From Verrucomicrobia bacterium LW23 (GTDB taxonomy: Bacteria > Verrucomicrobiota > Verrucomicrobiia > Methylacidiphilales > UBA1321): DNA of 64,000 bases. A program made the position numbers and the translations under genes. Under the pieces are notes generated by a model. The model was given only the letters and a program-made list of their open reading frames with translations, searched no databases and was not told the DNA's origin. Location of the stretch: positions 879,956 through 943,955 of the forward strand of contig QAZA01000045.1 in assembly GCA_003054695.1 (NCBI GenBank), read 5' to 3'. Shown here in pieces: positions 40,867-50,269 of the stretch; position 1 is the first letter of the stretch, and each line of letters starts with the position of its first letter.

Positions 40867-43461
40867 ATGACCACGATCCTACGAACCACCCTGCGTGGGC
40901 TCGGCCTTTTGGGCGTGCTGCTTCTAGCGGCGCCCGTGGCCTACGCTCAGCCCGCAGGCCCCAAGCCGATAGAACTGGAGGTCTCCCAGAGCGAGATCCT
41001 CCCGGGCAAGCTGGATAACCCCACCGCGGTGCCCAGCATCCTGGAAGCCGTTGAAGCCCCCAAGCAGGTGACTGCGACCGGTGCCTCGGTGGACCAGACC
41101 GAAGTGAAGGCGAAAGAAGTGGGCAAGGCCACGCTGACGCTGACACTGAACGGTGTGCCGGTGGAGTACGCCATTACCGTGGTGCCCGCCGCCCAGCGCA
41201 TCTATATCAACCTGAACGAGTCCACCCGACTCACGTTCAACGATGATATTGACGAAGTCTCCTTCTCCAACACCCGCTTCGTGCGTCAGCGCCAGCCCAA
41301 CAACCGCACGCTGCTGCTGGAGGCGATTGCCGAAGGTAAGGCCGCCGTTACGGTCATCACCAAAAATGGTACGATCTATCAGTACGCCGTCAGCACCTTC
41401 GACAACCGCGGCGCCGACGTTCTGCGCATCCGCAACGAGTTCACCATGAAGGGCTACAAAGGCCTCTCCATCGAGTTCACCCGCGATCAGGCCACCCTGG
41501 CCGGTTTCGTGGCCACTCAGGAAGAGCTGGACGACGCCACCCGCATCGTCAAGAAGTACACCCCCTATGTGGACGTGAAGGTGACCCTGGGCACCCCGGA
41601 AGCGGGCGGCAACGAGTACAGCGAAGACGAAGCGGCCATCATCAACTCGATCCACTCCCTGGCCCGCATCAAGGGCCTCGTGGTTCGCGTCAAGTTCCCC
41701 CGCCCCACCATCACGGAGACCAGCCGTACCACGGTCTCCACGGGTGACGTCATCAACGCCGAGTCGACGACCCGCGCCGATAACGTGACCACCACGACCG
41801 GCCCGAGCTTCGCCGTCCCGGCCGACGGCAACATCCAGGACTACCGCCCCCGCCAGAACGAGACGATCACCCGCAGCGTGAACCGTGTGCGCACGACTCC
41901 GGAGAAGATCTTTTTGTACGGCGAGCTGGAGGACGACCTGGAAGAAGCCCGCGCGCTGCGCGTGGCCCGCACCTACAGCCCCCTGGTAGTCTCCTTCATG
42001 ACGGTCAAGGACCCGATCCAGCTGCGCCTCAAGATCCGCTTCGTGCAGATCAACAAGGGCAAGCTTAAGGACACGGGCATCCTCTGGACCGACAGCGCGG
42101 GTGGCGACCAGCCCTCCATCGGTGCCGGCGTGCAGTTTAACAGCCAGCAGGCCTATGTGCGCGATCGCGGCGACTCTGTGAACACCCCCTACAGCCCCTT
42201 CCCCGCGTTTGATAACGCCGCTTCCCAGGTTGTCAACAAGGCCTCCTCCGCCTTTGAGAGCCTGCTGTACAACCTGCAAATTGACGCGGTGGCCCAGCTG
42301 CGCCTGATTGACCAGAACAACTACGGCCGCGTGATCCAGGAAGCCAACGTCAACCTGACCAACGGCCAGGTCGGCTACTTCTTCGCCGGTTCACAGGTGC
42401 CTTATGTCTCCGGTCAGGCCATCGCAACCTCGGGCGCCACTATCTCGGAAGTCAGCTTCCTGAGCGTGGGCGTCGGCATCTACATCATCCCGCTAAACTA
42501 CGAGCGCGGCAGCCAGGAGAACGGCACCACCCTGTCGATCCTTACCCAGGACGACCAGGAGCGTGTCCCGACCCTCGGCAAGGTGATGGGCGCCAACATG
42601 ATCCGCCCGCTCATCCAGGGCAGCGAAGTTCCGATTCTTGACGAATCCATGAAGTTTGTGGACGAGAACGGCCTGATCGGCCTGAACGTCGAGGCGAACG
42701 TCAGCACGCTCGACAGCTTCCTGTCTGTCGCCCCCGGCATCAGCGCCCCTCAGACGACCACCTCCCTGGTCGGCACCCGCAGCCACCTGCGCGACGGCCA
42801 GTCCGTAGTGCTCGGCGGCATCCTCAGCGACACGTTTACCAAGAACGTCCGCGGCATCCCCTGGCTGCGCAACGTCCCCTTGTTCTCCTGGCTCTTTGAG
42901 AATCCCCGCGCGCAGCGCACCCAGTCCGAGACGGTGGCGGTCTTCACCCCGGAGATCATCCGTATGCGTGACATGGATACCAAGCGCAACCCCCGCCCGG
43001 AGATGCCCGAGACAGAAGACGTGCTGCGTGAGCGTGGCGATGTGCCTGTCCTCAAGGCCATCCCCTATAAGCCCACCACGGTGGAGATGCGCCCTGTGAG
43101 CGACGTCAAGGCCATCAACCAGACCCCCGTCACGGTGAAGGACCGCCCGGCCCCCAGCAGCGACCTGCCCGAAACCGGCAACGGCCGCGCCATCGCCAGC
43201 CGCTCCGCCTCCAAGCCCGCCCCGGCCACCACCACCCCCGTGGCAGCGGCCCCCAAGAAGAAGCAGCAGACGGTCGAAGCGCCCGCGCGCCCCAAGCCTC
43301 TGCCGCCCGTTGAGGACAATGCGGCCCCCCAGATGGAGGACCGCCCCGCCGGCTCCCCGACGATCAACACCGAGTACGGTCCCGCGGCCAGCGCGCCCAA
43401 GGCCCGCCCCTCGTCCACTCAGGCTTCCCTCTCGGCCAACGCGCCTGAGACGATCCCCTGA
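40867..43461 (+). CDS. cpaC: Tad pilus outer-membrane secretin CpaC/RcpA
   Basis: Outer-membrane secretin channel of 864 residues for the Tad pilus. A signal peptide ends near residue 27 (LGLLGVLLLAAPVAYAQ). The pilus-assembly N-terminal domain (about 35-165) has RIYINLNESTRLTF. A BON-like or N1 region (about 170-270) follows, and then the secretin core (about 440-710: QVGYFFAGSQVPYVSGQAI, VGVGIYIIPLNYERGSQENG, RSHLRDGQSVVLGGIL, RGIPWLRNVPLFSWLF). Residues 730-864 form a Pro/Ala/Lys-rich tail. Family members are usually about 450-600 residues, so this one is enlarged by an insertion around residues 270-340 and by the tail. It is the second gene of the rightward Tad series. Confidence 0.93.
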   Translation: MTTILRTTLRGLGLLGVLLLAAPVAYAQPAGPKPIELEVSQSEILPGKLDNPTAVPSILEAVEAPKQVTATGASVDQTEVKAKEVGKATLTLTLNGVPVEYAITVVPAAQRIYINLNESTRLTFNDDIDEVSFSNTRFVRQRQPNNRTLLLEAIAEGKAAVTVITKNGTIYQYAVSTFDNRGADVLRIRNEFTMKGYKGLSIEFTRDQATLAGFVATQEELDDATRIVKKYTPYVDVKVTLGTPEAGGNEYSEDEAAIINSIHSLARIKGLVVRVKFPRPTITETSRTTVSTGDVINAESTTRADNVTTTTGPSFAVPADGNIQDYRPRQNETITRSVNRVRTTPEKIFLYGELEDDLEEARALRVARTYSPLVVSFMTVKDPIQLRLKIRFVQINKGKLKDTGILWTDSAGGDQPSIGAGVQFNSQQAYVRDRGDSVNTPYSPFPAFDNAASQVVNKASSAFESLLYNLQIDAVAQLRLIDQNNYGRVIQEANVNLTNGQVGYFFAGSQVPYVSGQAIATSGATISEVSFLSVGVGIYIIPLNYERGSQENGTTLSILTQDDQERVPTLGKVMGANMIRPLIQGSEVPILDESMKFVDENGLIGLNVEANVSTLDSFLSVAPGISAPQTTTSLVGTRSHLRDGQSVVLGGILSDTFTKNVRGIPWLRNVPLFSWLFENPRAQRTQSETVAVFTPEIIRMRDMDTKRNPRPEMPETEDVLRERGDVPVLKAIPYKPTTVEMRPVSDVKAINQTPVTVKDRPAPSSDLPETGNGRAIASRSASKPAPATTTPVAAAPKKKQQTVEAPARPKPLPPVEDNAAPQMEDRPAGSPTINTEYGPAASAPKARPSSTQASLSANAPETIP

Positions 43462-44070
43462 GACGTCGCGCGAGGCGGCGACACCAAGGCGCCCCCGACC
43501 GGGCGGCGCGCGAGCGGACGCGGATGATCCGTCCCCCTTACCAGGGCCCGCCATCCGCACCGCCCGCCGCCCCCCGGCGCCGCCTCGGTCCACCCGCCCT
43601 CCCCGCGACAGTCCCCCGGCAGTAACCTGACGTCGTAACCCGTGTCCCCGCATTCTGGTGCGAGGACCCACCGCCTGGCCGGTCTCAACCCGATAGCTGC
43701 TTCCTTGCCCGCGAGTATCTCTCCCCCGGTCGCCCGACACCCTCGGGCGACCCCCTGGGGGGAGGGGCTCGCCGGCGGTCGGGACAGCACTTTCGTTGTC
43801 TTCCGCCCCACCTGTCAGCGACAGCACGTACAGTGCCCGCCTCCAGCCGCACAATTAAGTGGCATAAAGCGTGGTTGTAAGTAATATCATTTTAGAGTTA
43901 TCCGTTCCCATCCATCCCGATACCCCTCGCGAGCAGGTGACCTGTTCGTAACTCAACTCATCAAGCGGAGCATTGACACCATACCAACTAAAGCACGATA
44001 CTGGCGCCCTGCCGTTTGTTCATACCCTTTGTTCCCCTAAACTTTTTCCCCCGCCGCACAAGCCCACGCA
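43462..44070. other. 609-base spacer between cpaC and cpaE
   Basis: The first 400 bases are very GC-rich, the last 200 near even. A perfect 9-bp hairpin, GTCGCCCGA-caccc-TCGGGCGAC, lies at 43729-43751, without a T tail. No pilin-like frame (Gly/Glu-Tyr motif plus membrane helix) was seen on reading the three forward frames, so the missing Flp pilin is not hidden here. Confidence 0.5.
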
Positions 44071-45294
44071 ATGATTGATGTATTTCTCGTTCACGACGAC
44101 CCCGAAAGAGCGTCGGTGATCAAATCCGCCATCAATGCCAACCCCGAGCTAAGCCTCGCCTCTGAGGCCACTACGGGGAAGAAGGGCCTCTATGATCTGC
44201 AAACGATCCACAAGGGCCACCCCCGCATGTGTATCGTGCGCCTTAACCTGGGCGACATCGACGGCTTCTCGTTCATCGACCAGGTGCGCCAGAAGGTGAA
44301 AGGCAAAGTCACCCTCGTCCCCGCTCTGGAGGGCACCGAGGCCGGCAATGTCTACCGCCGCCTGATGCAGATGGAACTGCTGGACACCCTTGAGGGCTCC
44401 ATGCCCGCGCACGAGGTGGCCAAGGTGCTCGATGCCGTCTCGAAAAAATGCGAGGCGGACGTTATCGAGACCGTCTACGGGGACTGCTTTACCGTCAGTG
44501 TCATGTCGGGCCGCAGCGGCGTCGGCAAGTCGGTCATTGCCACCAACCTGGCCGTTAACATTGCTCAGCGCGCCGCGCTGGCCGGTGGCGCGCCGGAGAG
44601 CGTGGCGCTGATGGACTTCTCCCTGAATGTGGGGGACTTTGCGGCCTTTCTCGACGACGTACCCCGCCGGCACATTATGGACGCCGTTGCGGAGGCCGCC
44701 ACGCTCGACTCCGAGATGATGCAGAACTTTTTGCCCACCCACCCGCGCCTCGGCTTCCGCTACCTCGCCCACCCCAACACGGATATGGACGTGACCGCGT
44801 TTGACTACAACGTGGCGCTGGCGATGCTGAACGCGATGAAAAGCGTGACGGGCTACATGGTGATCGACACCGGCGTATGGGCCAACGGCCCCTGCCTGGC
44901 CGCCGCCAGCATGAGCGACGTCATCCTGCTCGTCACCACCCGCGACATCCCCCGGCTTATGGCCACTGCCAACGCCATCCGGTACCTTAAGGACTGGGTG
45001 GAGATCAACAAGATCAAGGTGCTCGTCAACGAGAGCGAGATTGGCGCCGAGGACATGCCCGACGCGAACGTGGAGGAATGGCTGGAGCACTCCGTAACCG
45101 CCTACATCCCCAGCAACCCCGCGCACGTCATGCTCAGCGTTAACTCCGCCACGCCCATTACCATAATGGAGCCTAACATCCCCGTCTCCGTTGTGCTGAG
45201 CAAGCTGGGAGAGCACATTTTCAACAAATTTAAGGAACCGCCGAGCGCGCCGCCTGCACGCCCCTCGCAGCCGCGCGGCTTTCTCGGCCGGTAG
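44071..45294 (+). CDS. cpaE: Tad pilus localisation ATPase CpaE/TadZ
   Basis: MinD/ParA-type protein of 407 residues that places the Tad machine at the pole. Residues 1-130 form an atypical receiver domain: the acidic pair HDDPE is present, but the phospho-acceptor position reads Asn (VRLNLGDIDG), so phosphorylation is unlikely. Residues about 140-390 form the ATPase, with P-loop GRSGVGKS; the signature Lys of the deviant Walker A (KGGVGKT) is Arg here. VALMDFSLNVGDFAAFLDD follows. The C-terminus ends in a Pro-rich tail. Loss of the receiver Asp is usual in TadZ; the altered Walker A is less so. It lies in the Tad series before cpaF, with no Shine-Dalgarno sequence. Confidence 0.9.
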   Translation: MIDVFLVHDDPERASVIKSAINANPELSLASEATTGKKGLYDLQTIHKGHPRMCIVRLNLGDIDGFSFIDQVRQKVKGKVTLVPALEGTEAGNVYRRLMQMELLDTLEGSMPAHEVAKVLDAVSKKCEADVIETVYGDCFTVSVMSGRSGVGKSVIATNLAVNIAQRAALAGGAPESVALMDFSLNVGDFAAFLDDVPRRHIMDAVAEAATLDSEMMQNFLPTHPRLGFRYLAHPNTDMDVTAFDYNVALAMLNAMKSVTGYMVIDTGVWANGPCLAAASMSDVILLVTTRDIPRLMATANAIRYLKDWVEINKIKVLVNESEIGAEDMPDANVEEWLEHSVTAYIPSNPAHVMLSVNSATPITIMEPNIPVSVVLSKLGEHIFNKFKEPPSAPPARPSQPRGFLGR

Positions 45295-45816
45295 AAACTA
45301 CCGCCGCAACCGCTACCCCATGGTGTGTGAAGGAGCACGCTGCCGGGGCCTGATCAGGATCGTCCGGATCGACAACACTGATTGCTGGAAAGAGAGAGAA
45401 GAAAGATTGCCAGGGACCGCATGGTGCGACGACGCGTTTGCACCCATTTGTGCGCGTTAATGCGTAAAAAATGGCTCAGATTCTGCTGTGGCAGAACATC
45501 CGATACAAAATACAACCCATCGCGCGTCTTGATCTCCGGAGCGGAAACGTGTAGGCTTGCACTCGCAGGCAAGCCCGTTTCCCCCCCGCCCGCATGTTGC
45601 GCCTTGTGCCTGGAAACGGGCCAGAGTGTAAGATGCAGGATGTCAGGATGTCGACATGCCCCGGCCCTTTTCTGACAACCCCCGCCGGATTCTCACCCCG
45701 GCTCCAGAAAAAATCAGCAGTGCAGCCCAGGCGGCCCGTGCGCCCATGCTGTAAACAGGCACCGACACAGCTCCCTCCAACTCCCCGCGTAACCCTTCGC
45801 CCCCCACCACGACACC
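45295..45816. other. 522-base spacer between cpaE and cpaF
   Basis: It contains GGCTTGC-actcgcag-GCAAGCC (45554-45575), a 7-bp stem followed by cgtttcccc, a weak terminator or processing hairpin. The first part holds a gagagagaagaaagattg purine stretch near 45390. No convincing pilin or other gene was found in the three forward frames. Confidence 0.45.
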
Positions 45817-47412
45817 ATGGCCAACATCCCGGTTCCCCCCAATTTTGCGCGTCCGCCCGGAGGCATCCCTCCGCGGCCCCCTGGCATTGGCGCGCCGGGC
45901 GTACCCCCGCGCCCTCCCGGGGCGGGTGCGCCTCCGCCTCCGCGTCCCGGTGGGGCGCCGCTGCCGGGTTCGGTTACGGTGCCGCCGCGCCCTCCCGGTG
46001 CCGGCCCTTCGTCGCTGACTCAGGGCATGAAGTCCGTGGCGGCCTCTATTCCGCCCGCCCCTGGCGCCCACGCGGCGCCTCCCCCCGCGGCCAAGGCCGC
46101 CCCGCAGCAAACGGATGCGGCGCAGGAGTTTATCACCACCTTCAAGCGCGCGCTGCTGCCCTTCCTGATTACCCAGCTGGACCAAAAGCTGCTGGAGCGC
46201 GGTAATGAAAACGCCCTCAAGGCGCGCATCGAGCAGCTCGTGGACGAAAAGCTCAACGCCGACAAGGCCTCCATCGGCCGCCAGCTGCGCGTGCGTCTGC
46301 TGGACGAAGTCATCAACGAGATGGTGGGCTTCGGCCCCCTTGAGCACTGCCTGCGCGACGACACCATCTCGGAAATCATGGTCAACGGCCATGACACCAT
46401 TTACATCGAGCAAAAGGGTAAGGTAACGCTCAGCCCCATCAAGTTTGTGGACGTGGAGAGCTGCCGCCGCGTTATTGACAAGATTCTCTCCCCGCTCGGC
46501 CGCCGCGTCGACGAATCGAGCCCGCTGGCGGACGGTCGTCTGCCCGACGGCTCGCGCGTGAACGTCATTATTCCTCCGCTGTGCCTGAACGGCCCCTGCC
46601 TCACCATCCGTAAGTTCTCCAAAAACAAGCTCAGTATCGAGAAGCTCATCGGCTTCAAGGCGCTTAGCGAGTCGATGGCGATGTTCCTGAAAGGCGCCGT
46701 GCACGTTACGGCCAACATCGTGATCTCCGGCGGTACGGGCTCCGGCAAAACCACGATGCTGAACGCGCTCTCGTCGTTCATCGGCGAAGGCGAGCGCATT
46801 GTGACGATTGAGGACGCCGCCGAGCTGAGCCTGATGCAGGAGCACGTGGTGCGCCTGGAATCGAAGCCGAAGAACATCGAAGGCAAAGGCGAAATTTCCA
46901 TCCGCGAGCTGGTCAAAAACTCCCTGCGTATGCGCCCGGACCGTATCGTTATCGGCGAGTGCCGCGGCGGTGAGGCGCTGGACATGATCCAGGCCATGAA
47001 CACCGGCCACGACGGATCGATGACCACCACGCACGCCAACGATCCCCGCGCCGCGATTTCCCGTCTGGAGACGCTCGTCATGATGGCGGGCATGGACATG
47101 CCGCAGGAGGCCATCCGCAAACAGATTGCGGGCGCCGTGCATATCATGCTGCAGATCAGCCGCCTGCACGACGGCAGCCGTAAATGCACTTATATTACGG
47201 AGATCCAGGGCATGGAAGGCGCCATGGTCACCCTCCAGGACATTTTCAAGTACGAGCAGACCGGCGTTAACCCCGATGGCAAACTCATCGGCGTTACACG
47301 CGGCCTTGGCATCATCCCCAAGATCCACGCCAAATTCAAAAGCATGGAGCTGAACATCCCCGTCGAAATTTACCAGAGCGTGCTGCACCACAACAACCCG
47401 CAATACCCCTAG
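45817..47412 (+). CDS. cpaF: Tad pilus secretion ATPase CpaF/TadA
   Basis: Hexameric secretion ATPase of 531 residues that drives Tad pilus assembly. Residues 1-95 are a striking Pro/Gly/Ala-rich tract (repeats such as RPPGIGAPGVPPRPPGAG), absent in typical CpaF. The conserved N-terminal part runs from about 105. The ATPase has IVISGGTGSGKTTMLNALSS with Walker A at 305-312, the Asp box IVTIEDAAEL, Walker B-type RPDRIVIGECRGGEALDM and the His box TGHDGSMTTTHANDPRAAI. The start follows a poorly defined ribosome site. It is fourth in the Tad series, directly before tadB and tadC, as expected. Confidence 0.95.
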   Translation: MANIPVPPNFARPPGGIPPRPPGIGAPGVPPRPPGAGAPPPPRPGGAPLPGSVTVPPRPPGAGPSSLTQGMKSVAASIPPAPGAHAAPPPAAKAAPQQTDAAQEFITTFKRALLPFLITQLDQKLLERGNENALKARIEQLVDEKLNADKASIGRQLRVRLLDEVINEMVGFGPLEHCLRDDTISEIMVNGHDTIYIEQKGKVTLSPIKFVDVESCRRVIDKILSPLGRRVDESSPLADGRLPDGSRVNVIIPPLCLNGPCLTIRKFSKNKLSIEKLIGFKALSESMAMFLKGAVHVTANIVISGGTGSGKTTMLNALSSFIGEGERIVTIEDAAELSLMQEHVVRLESKPKNIEGKGEISIRELVKNSLRMRPDRIVIGECRGGEALDMIQAMNTGHDGSMTTTHANDPRAAISRLETLVMMAGMDMPQEAIRKQIAGAVHIMLQISRLHDGSRKCTYITEIQGMEGAMVTLQDIFKYEQTGVNPDGKLIGVTRGLGIIPKIHAKFKSMELNIPVEIYQSVLHHNNPQYP

Positions 47413-47668
47413 GCCTCGGCCGCCCCGCTCGTGCCCGCCGCCCGCTCCCCTGCGGGCCGGCAGGTGCGTGGGAGACGGGCAGGCGCTCGCCAGGCGCCGC
47501 AAAGGCAAAGGGCTGGTCGATTTCGCAGGAAACTCCGCTTCGCTTCACCTCCCCCCCGCTGACTTTCCCCCCACTTACCAACCCTAACCTTTTGCGGTAC
47601 CCGGCCGGCAGCCCGGGCCGTAAGCCGTTCGCAGCACCGCCGCCACAAAAGTCAACCCCCACGCACCT

Positions 47669-48676
47669 ATGGATCCAATCATCTATCTCTTTATAGCCTG
47701 CACCTTTGGAGCACTGATCCTGGCCGGTGCTGCCATGGCTTCGGCCATGTCGGGGCCGTCGCTGGACGTTACCAAGCGCCTGGAGACCCTCAACCCCAAG
47801 GCCGCCGCGGAAGTAAAGCAAGCCCAGCTGGAGGTGACCAGGAAGCCGGGCGTCGACTATAAGAAAGTCTTCAGCCAGTTTACCGGCCAGGCTTACATGG
47901 AGAAGCTGGAGAAGGACCTGGTGCAGTGCGACATCCGCATGAAGGTCGGCGAGTTTCTCCTGATGCGCGTGGGCCTTATTGTAGGCGCCTTTATCGCCGT
48001 GCAGGTGTGGAAGGGCAACCTCGTCTACTCGCTCATCGCGGCCGGTGTCGCAGCCATCATCCACATCCCTGTTCTCGCCATCAAGCGCTCCATGCGCGTG
48101 GCCAAGTTCGTCAGCCAGCTGGCGGAGTTCCTGGTGCTGATTACCAACTCCCTGCGCGCCGGTCAGACGTTCCTCCAGGGCATCGACATCGCCTCCCGCG
48201 AATCACCGGACCCGATCGGCATGGAGTTCCGCCAGCTGCTAAAGGAGACCAACCTGGGCGTGCCCGTGGAAGAAGCCTTTGCCCGCATGCTGGTACGTGT
48301 GCCGTCCGAAGATCTCAAGATCGTCATGAGCGCCTTCAGCATCCAGCGCAACGTCGGCGGTAACCTGGCCGACATTATGGCGAAGGTCGCTTTCATGATC
48401 CGCCAGCGTATTCAAATCGCCGGCCAGATCGCGGTGCTGACCACACAGGGCAAACTCTCCGGCGCCATCGTCGGCATGCTGCCCGTCGGCCTCGGCACCA
48501 TCGTTGCGCTGATTAATTACCGCTACATGTCCCTGCTTTGGGATCTCGATCACCCCGAGTTTGTGGAAAACAACATGGGCAAGAACATCTACGGCCCGAT
48601 CCTCATCGGCATCGCGGTGTTTATGCAGCTCCTGGGCTGCTTCGTGATCTACAAGATTTGCGACATCGAAGTCTAG
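47669..48676 (+). CDS. tadB: Tad inner-membrane platform protein TadB
   Basis: Polytopic membrane platform protein of 335 residues with the type II secretion F domain. Membrane helices lie at about 4-22 (IYLFIACTFGALILAGAAM), 102-120 (VGLIVGAFIAVQVW), 122-140, and two near the C-terminus (LSGAIVGMLPVGLGTIVALI, GPILIGIAVFMQLLGCFVIY). The F domain core (about 155-285) has QLAEFLVLITNSLRAGQTFLQ and FSIQRNVGGNLADIMAKVAF. With TadC it forms the platform engaged by CpaF. It starts 257 bases after cpaF and is followed by tadC 195 bases on. Confidence 0.92.
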   Translation: MDPIIYLFIACTFGALILAGAAMASAMSGPSLDVTKRLETLNPKAAAEVKQAQLEVTRKPGVDYKKVFSQFTGQAYMEKLEKDLVQCDIRMKVGEFLLMRVGLIVGAFIAVQVWKGNLVYSLIAAGVAAIIHIPVLAIKRSMRVAKFVSQLAEFLVLITNSLRAGQTFLQGIDIASRESPDPIGMEFRQLLKETNLGVPVEEAFARMLVRVPSEDLKIVMSAFSIQRNVGGNLADIMAKVAFMIRQRIQIAGQIAVLTTQGKLSGAIVGMLPVGLGTIVALINYRYMSLLWDLDHPEFVENNMGKNIYGPILIGIAVFMQLLGCFVIYKICDIEV

Positions 48677-48871
48677 TCCCCACCCGCTCGCCATGCCCGG
48701 TGTCGCCCCGCGCTACACCGGACGCGGCGCGAAGGCGGCCAGGCTCTGCTGCGCAAGACACCTTCCCTTCGCTTCCAACCCCCCACTCCCTCCCAAGCCC
48801 CCAACACGACCGGTTAGCCCGTGGGTCAAACCCCCTCGGCGCCACCCGGTCACAACCGCGAGAACACCCCC

Positions 48872-49867
48872 ATGTTGCTATTCCTGGGCATCGCCCTGAT
48901 CTTCGCCGCTCTCCTGCTGGGCGCATTTGCATTTGCGCCGCAACAGCGGGACCTGAGCGGTCGTATCCGCGTCCTGCAAAACCCGGGCAATGCTACCAAG
49001 CAGGGCCTGCGCGATGCGGACGAAATGAACAAAAGCTTCGTCGTTCGCGTCGTACTCCCCTTCGCCGAGAAGATAGCCAAGTACGTCCCGACGCCCGACG
49101 CCTCCATCGCCGCCGCGCAGAAGGAAATTGTGGGCGCGGGCCTTGCCGGCAAGGTTGCCCCCACTCAAATCATCGCCCTGCAGTACATGCTGATGATCGG
49201 CCTGCCGATGATCGTCATCCTCGTCTCCCTGGGCACCAACGGCATGATGAAGTGGGGCGGCGTGGGCCTGTGCGCCATGCTCGGCTACCGCCTGCCCATC
49301 GGCATCGTGGCCGGCCGCGCCAACAAGCGCCGGCACGAGATTCAGAAAGCCCTCCCCTTCACGCTCGATCTGATCTCGATCTCCGTGGAAGCCGGCGTCG
49401 CCATGGACGGCGCGCTGCGCATCGTGGCCGAAAAGACGTCCGGCCCGCTGACGGACGAAATTGTGCTGACGCTGCGCGAAATTCAGCTGGGCAAAGGCCG
49501 CGAAGAAGCGCTGACCGACCTGGCCAACCGCACCAATGTGGACGATCTCAAATCGTTCATCACCGCCATTAACTATATCGGACGACTCGGCGGCTCGCTG
49601 GTCGACGTTATCCGCATTCAGGCGGAGGCCATGCGCATCAAGCGCAAACAGCGCGCGGAAGAAAAGGCGATGAAGACGCCGGTCAAGATCATGATCCCGC
49701 TGGTGCTCTTCATCTTCCCGTCGATGTTTATCGTCATCCTGGGGCCTGCGGGCATCCAGCTGTATGTCAAGATTTCGAACACCGCGGAACTCGGCGGCGG
49801 CGGCAAGTCCAAGACGACCGGGGAGAACATCCCCAAGAGCCGCACCGACGCTGCGACCACGCAGTAA
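48872..49867 (+). CDS. tadC: Tad inner-membrane platform protein TadC
   Basis: Partner platform protein of TadB, 331 residues, again with a type II secretion F domain. Helices lie at about 1-20 (MLLFLGIALIFAALLLGAFA), 98-117 (MLMIGLPMIVILVSLG), 122-140 and 277-298 (IMIPLVLFIFPSMFIVILGP). The core (about 155-270) reads LPFTLDLISISVEAGVAMDGAL and LKSFITAINYIGRLGGSLVDV, followed by QRAEEKAMKTPVKIMIPL, the usual TadC end. The start at 48872 (MLLFLGIAL) opens the first helix; a start at 48821 would add 17 polar residues. A Lys/Thr-rich tail ends the protein. Confidence 0.92.
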   Translation: MLLFLGIALIFAALLLGAFAFAPQQRDLSGRIRVLQNPGNATKQGLRDADEMNKSFVVRVVLPFAEKIAKYVPTPDASIAAAQKEIVGAGLAGKVAPTQIIALQYMLMIGLPMIVILVSLGTNGMMKWGGVGLCAMLGYRLPIGIVAGRANKRRHEIQKALPFTLDLISISVEAGVAMDGALRIVAEKTSGPLTDEIVLTLREIQLGKGREEALTDLANRTNVDDLKSFITAINYIGRLGGSLVDVIRIQAEAMRIKRKQRAEEKAMKTPVKIMIPLVLFIFPSMFIVILGPAGIQLYVKISNTAELGGGGKSKTTGENIPKSRTDAATTQ

Positions 49868-49996
49868 CGGCGACACTCAACACGACGCGCCGGCCGGCCC
49901 CACGGCCCGCCTGGCGCGTCCACCGGCAACATGGGAGAAACGGCGCTCGCGGCAAAACAACCTGCGGGCGCCGTTTGTTGTACAGGCCGGCGGTTA

Positions 49997-50048
49997 GGGG
50001 GACGGGACCGGACGGGGCGGGGCGGCAAGGGCGGCCGGGCAGGGGGGG
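49997..50048 (+). other. Potential G-quadruplex tract
   Basis: Runs GGGGG (49997-50001), GGG (50004-50006), GGGG (50014-50017) and GGGG (50019-50022) are separated by 2, 7 and 1 bases, fitting the G3+N1-7 rule. More G runs continue to 50048, ending with seven Gs. In this GC-rich genome chance occurrence is possible. Confidence 0.4.
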
Positions 50049-50062
50049 CGGAACGTTCCGCC
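50047..50062. promoter_or_regulatory. Perfect 16-base palindrome upstream of tadE
   Basis: GGCGGAACGTTCCGCC reads the same on both strands, with no loop. Its length and its location about 160 bases before the tadE promoter candidate suit a dimeric regulator site. The regulator is unknown. Confidence 0.4.
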
Positions 50063-50219
50063 GTGTCGGCCGGTGTCAGGCTTTACATGCGGGTGTCGGG
50101 ATTAGAATCAGGCTGTTATTTTTGTGTTGAGTGTTTGCGTAAAATATTCTCTAAATGACAGCCATCTAGCGCTTTTCAACCTGAACGAATCCGGGTTTTG
50201 TTGCCCGGCTCTGCTGATT

Positions 50220-50248
50220 TTGCAGGCCGGCGCAATATCTGGTATAGA
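50220..50248 (+). promoter_or_regulatory. Candidate sigma-70 promoter for tadE-tadE-tadG
   Basis: TTGCAG (50220-50225), a 17-base spacer, then TATAGA (50243-50248). The expected start near 50255 gives a leader of about 15 bases before the tadE ATG at 50270. Confidence 0.55.
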
Positions 50249-50269
50249 AATTGCATTGGAAACACTACT

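Larger units (their letters stand above)
49868..50269. other. 402-base spacer before the tadE genes
   Basis: It contains a G-rich tract able to form a G-quadruplex (49997-50048), directly followed by a perfect 16-base palindrome (50047-50062), an AT-richer zone, and a strong promoter candidate at 50220-50248. It seems to separate a second transcription unit (tadE, tadE, tadG) from the first. No pilin-like gene. Confidence 0.55.

Noticed and set aside
43462-45816. Hidden Flp pilin gene in the Tad spacers
   Set aside because: No short frame in the forward direction combines a pilin cleavage motif with a following membrane helix.
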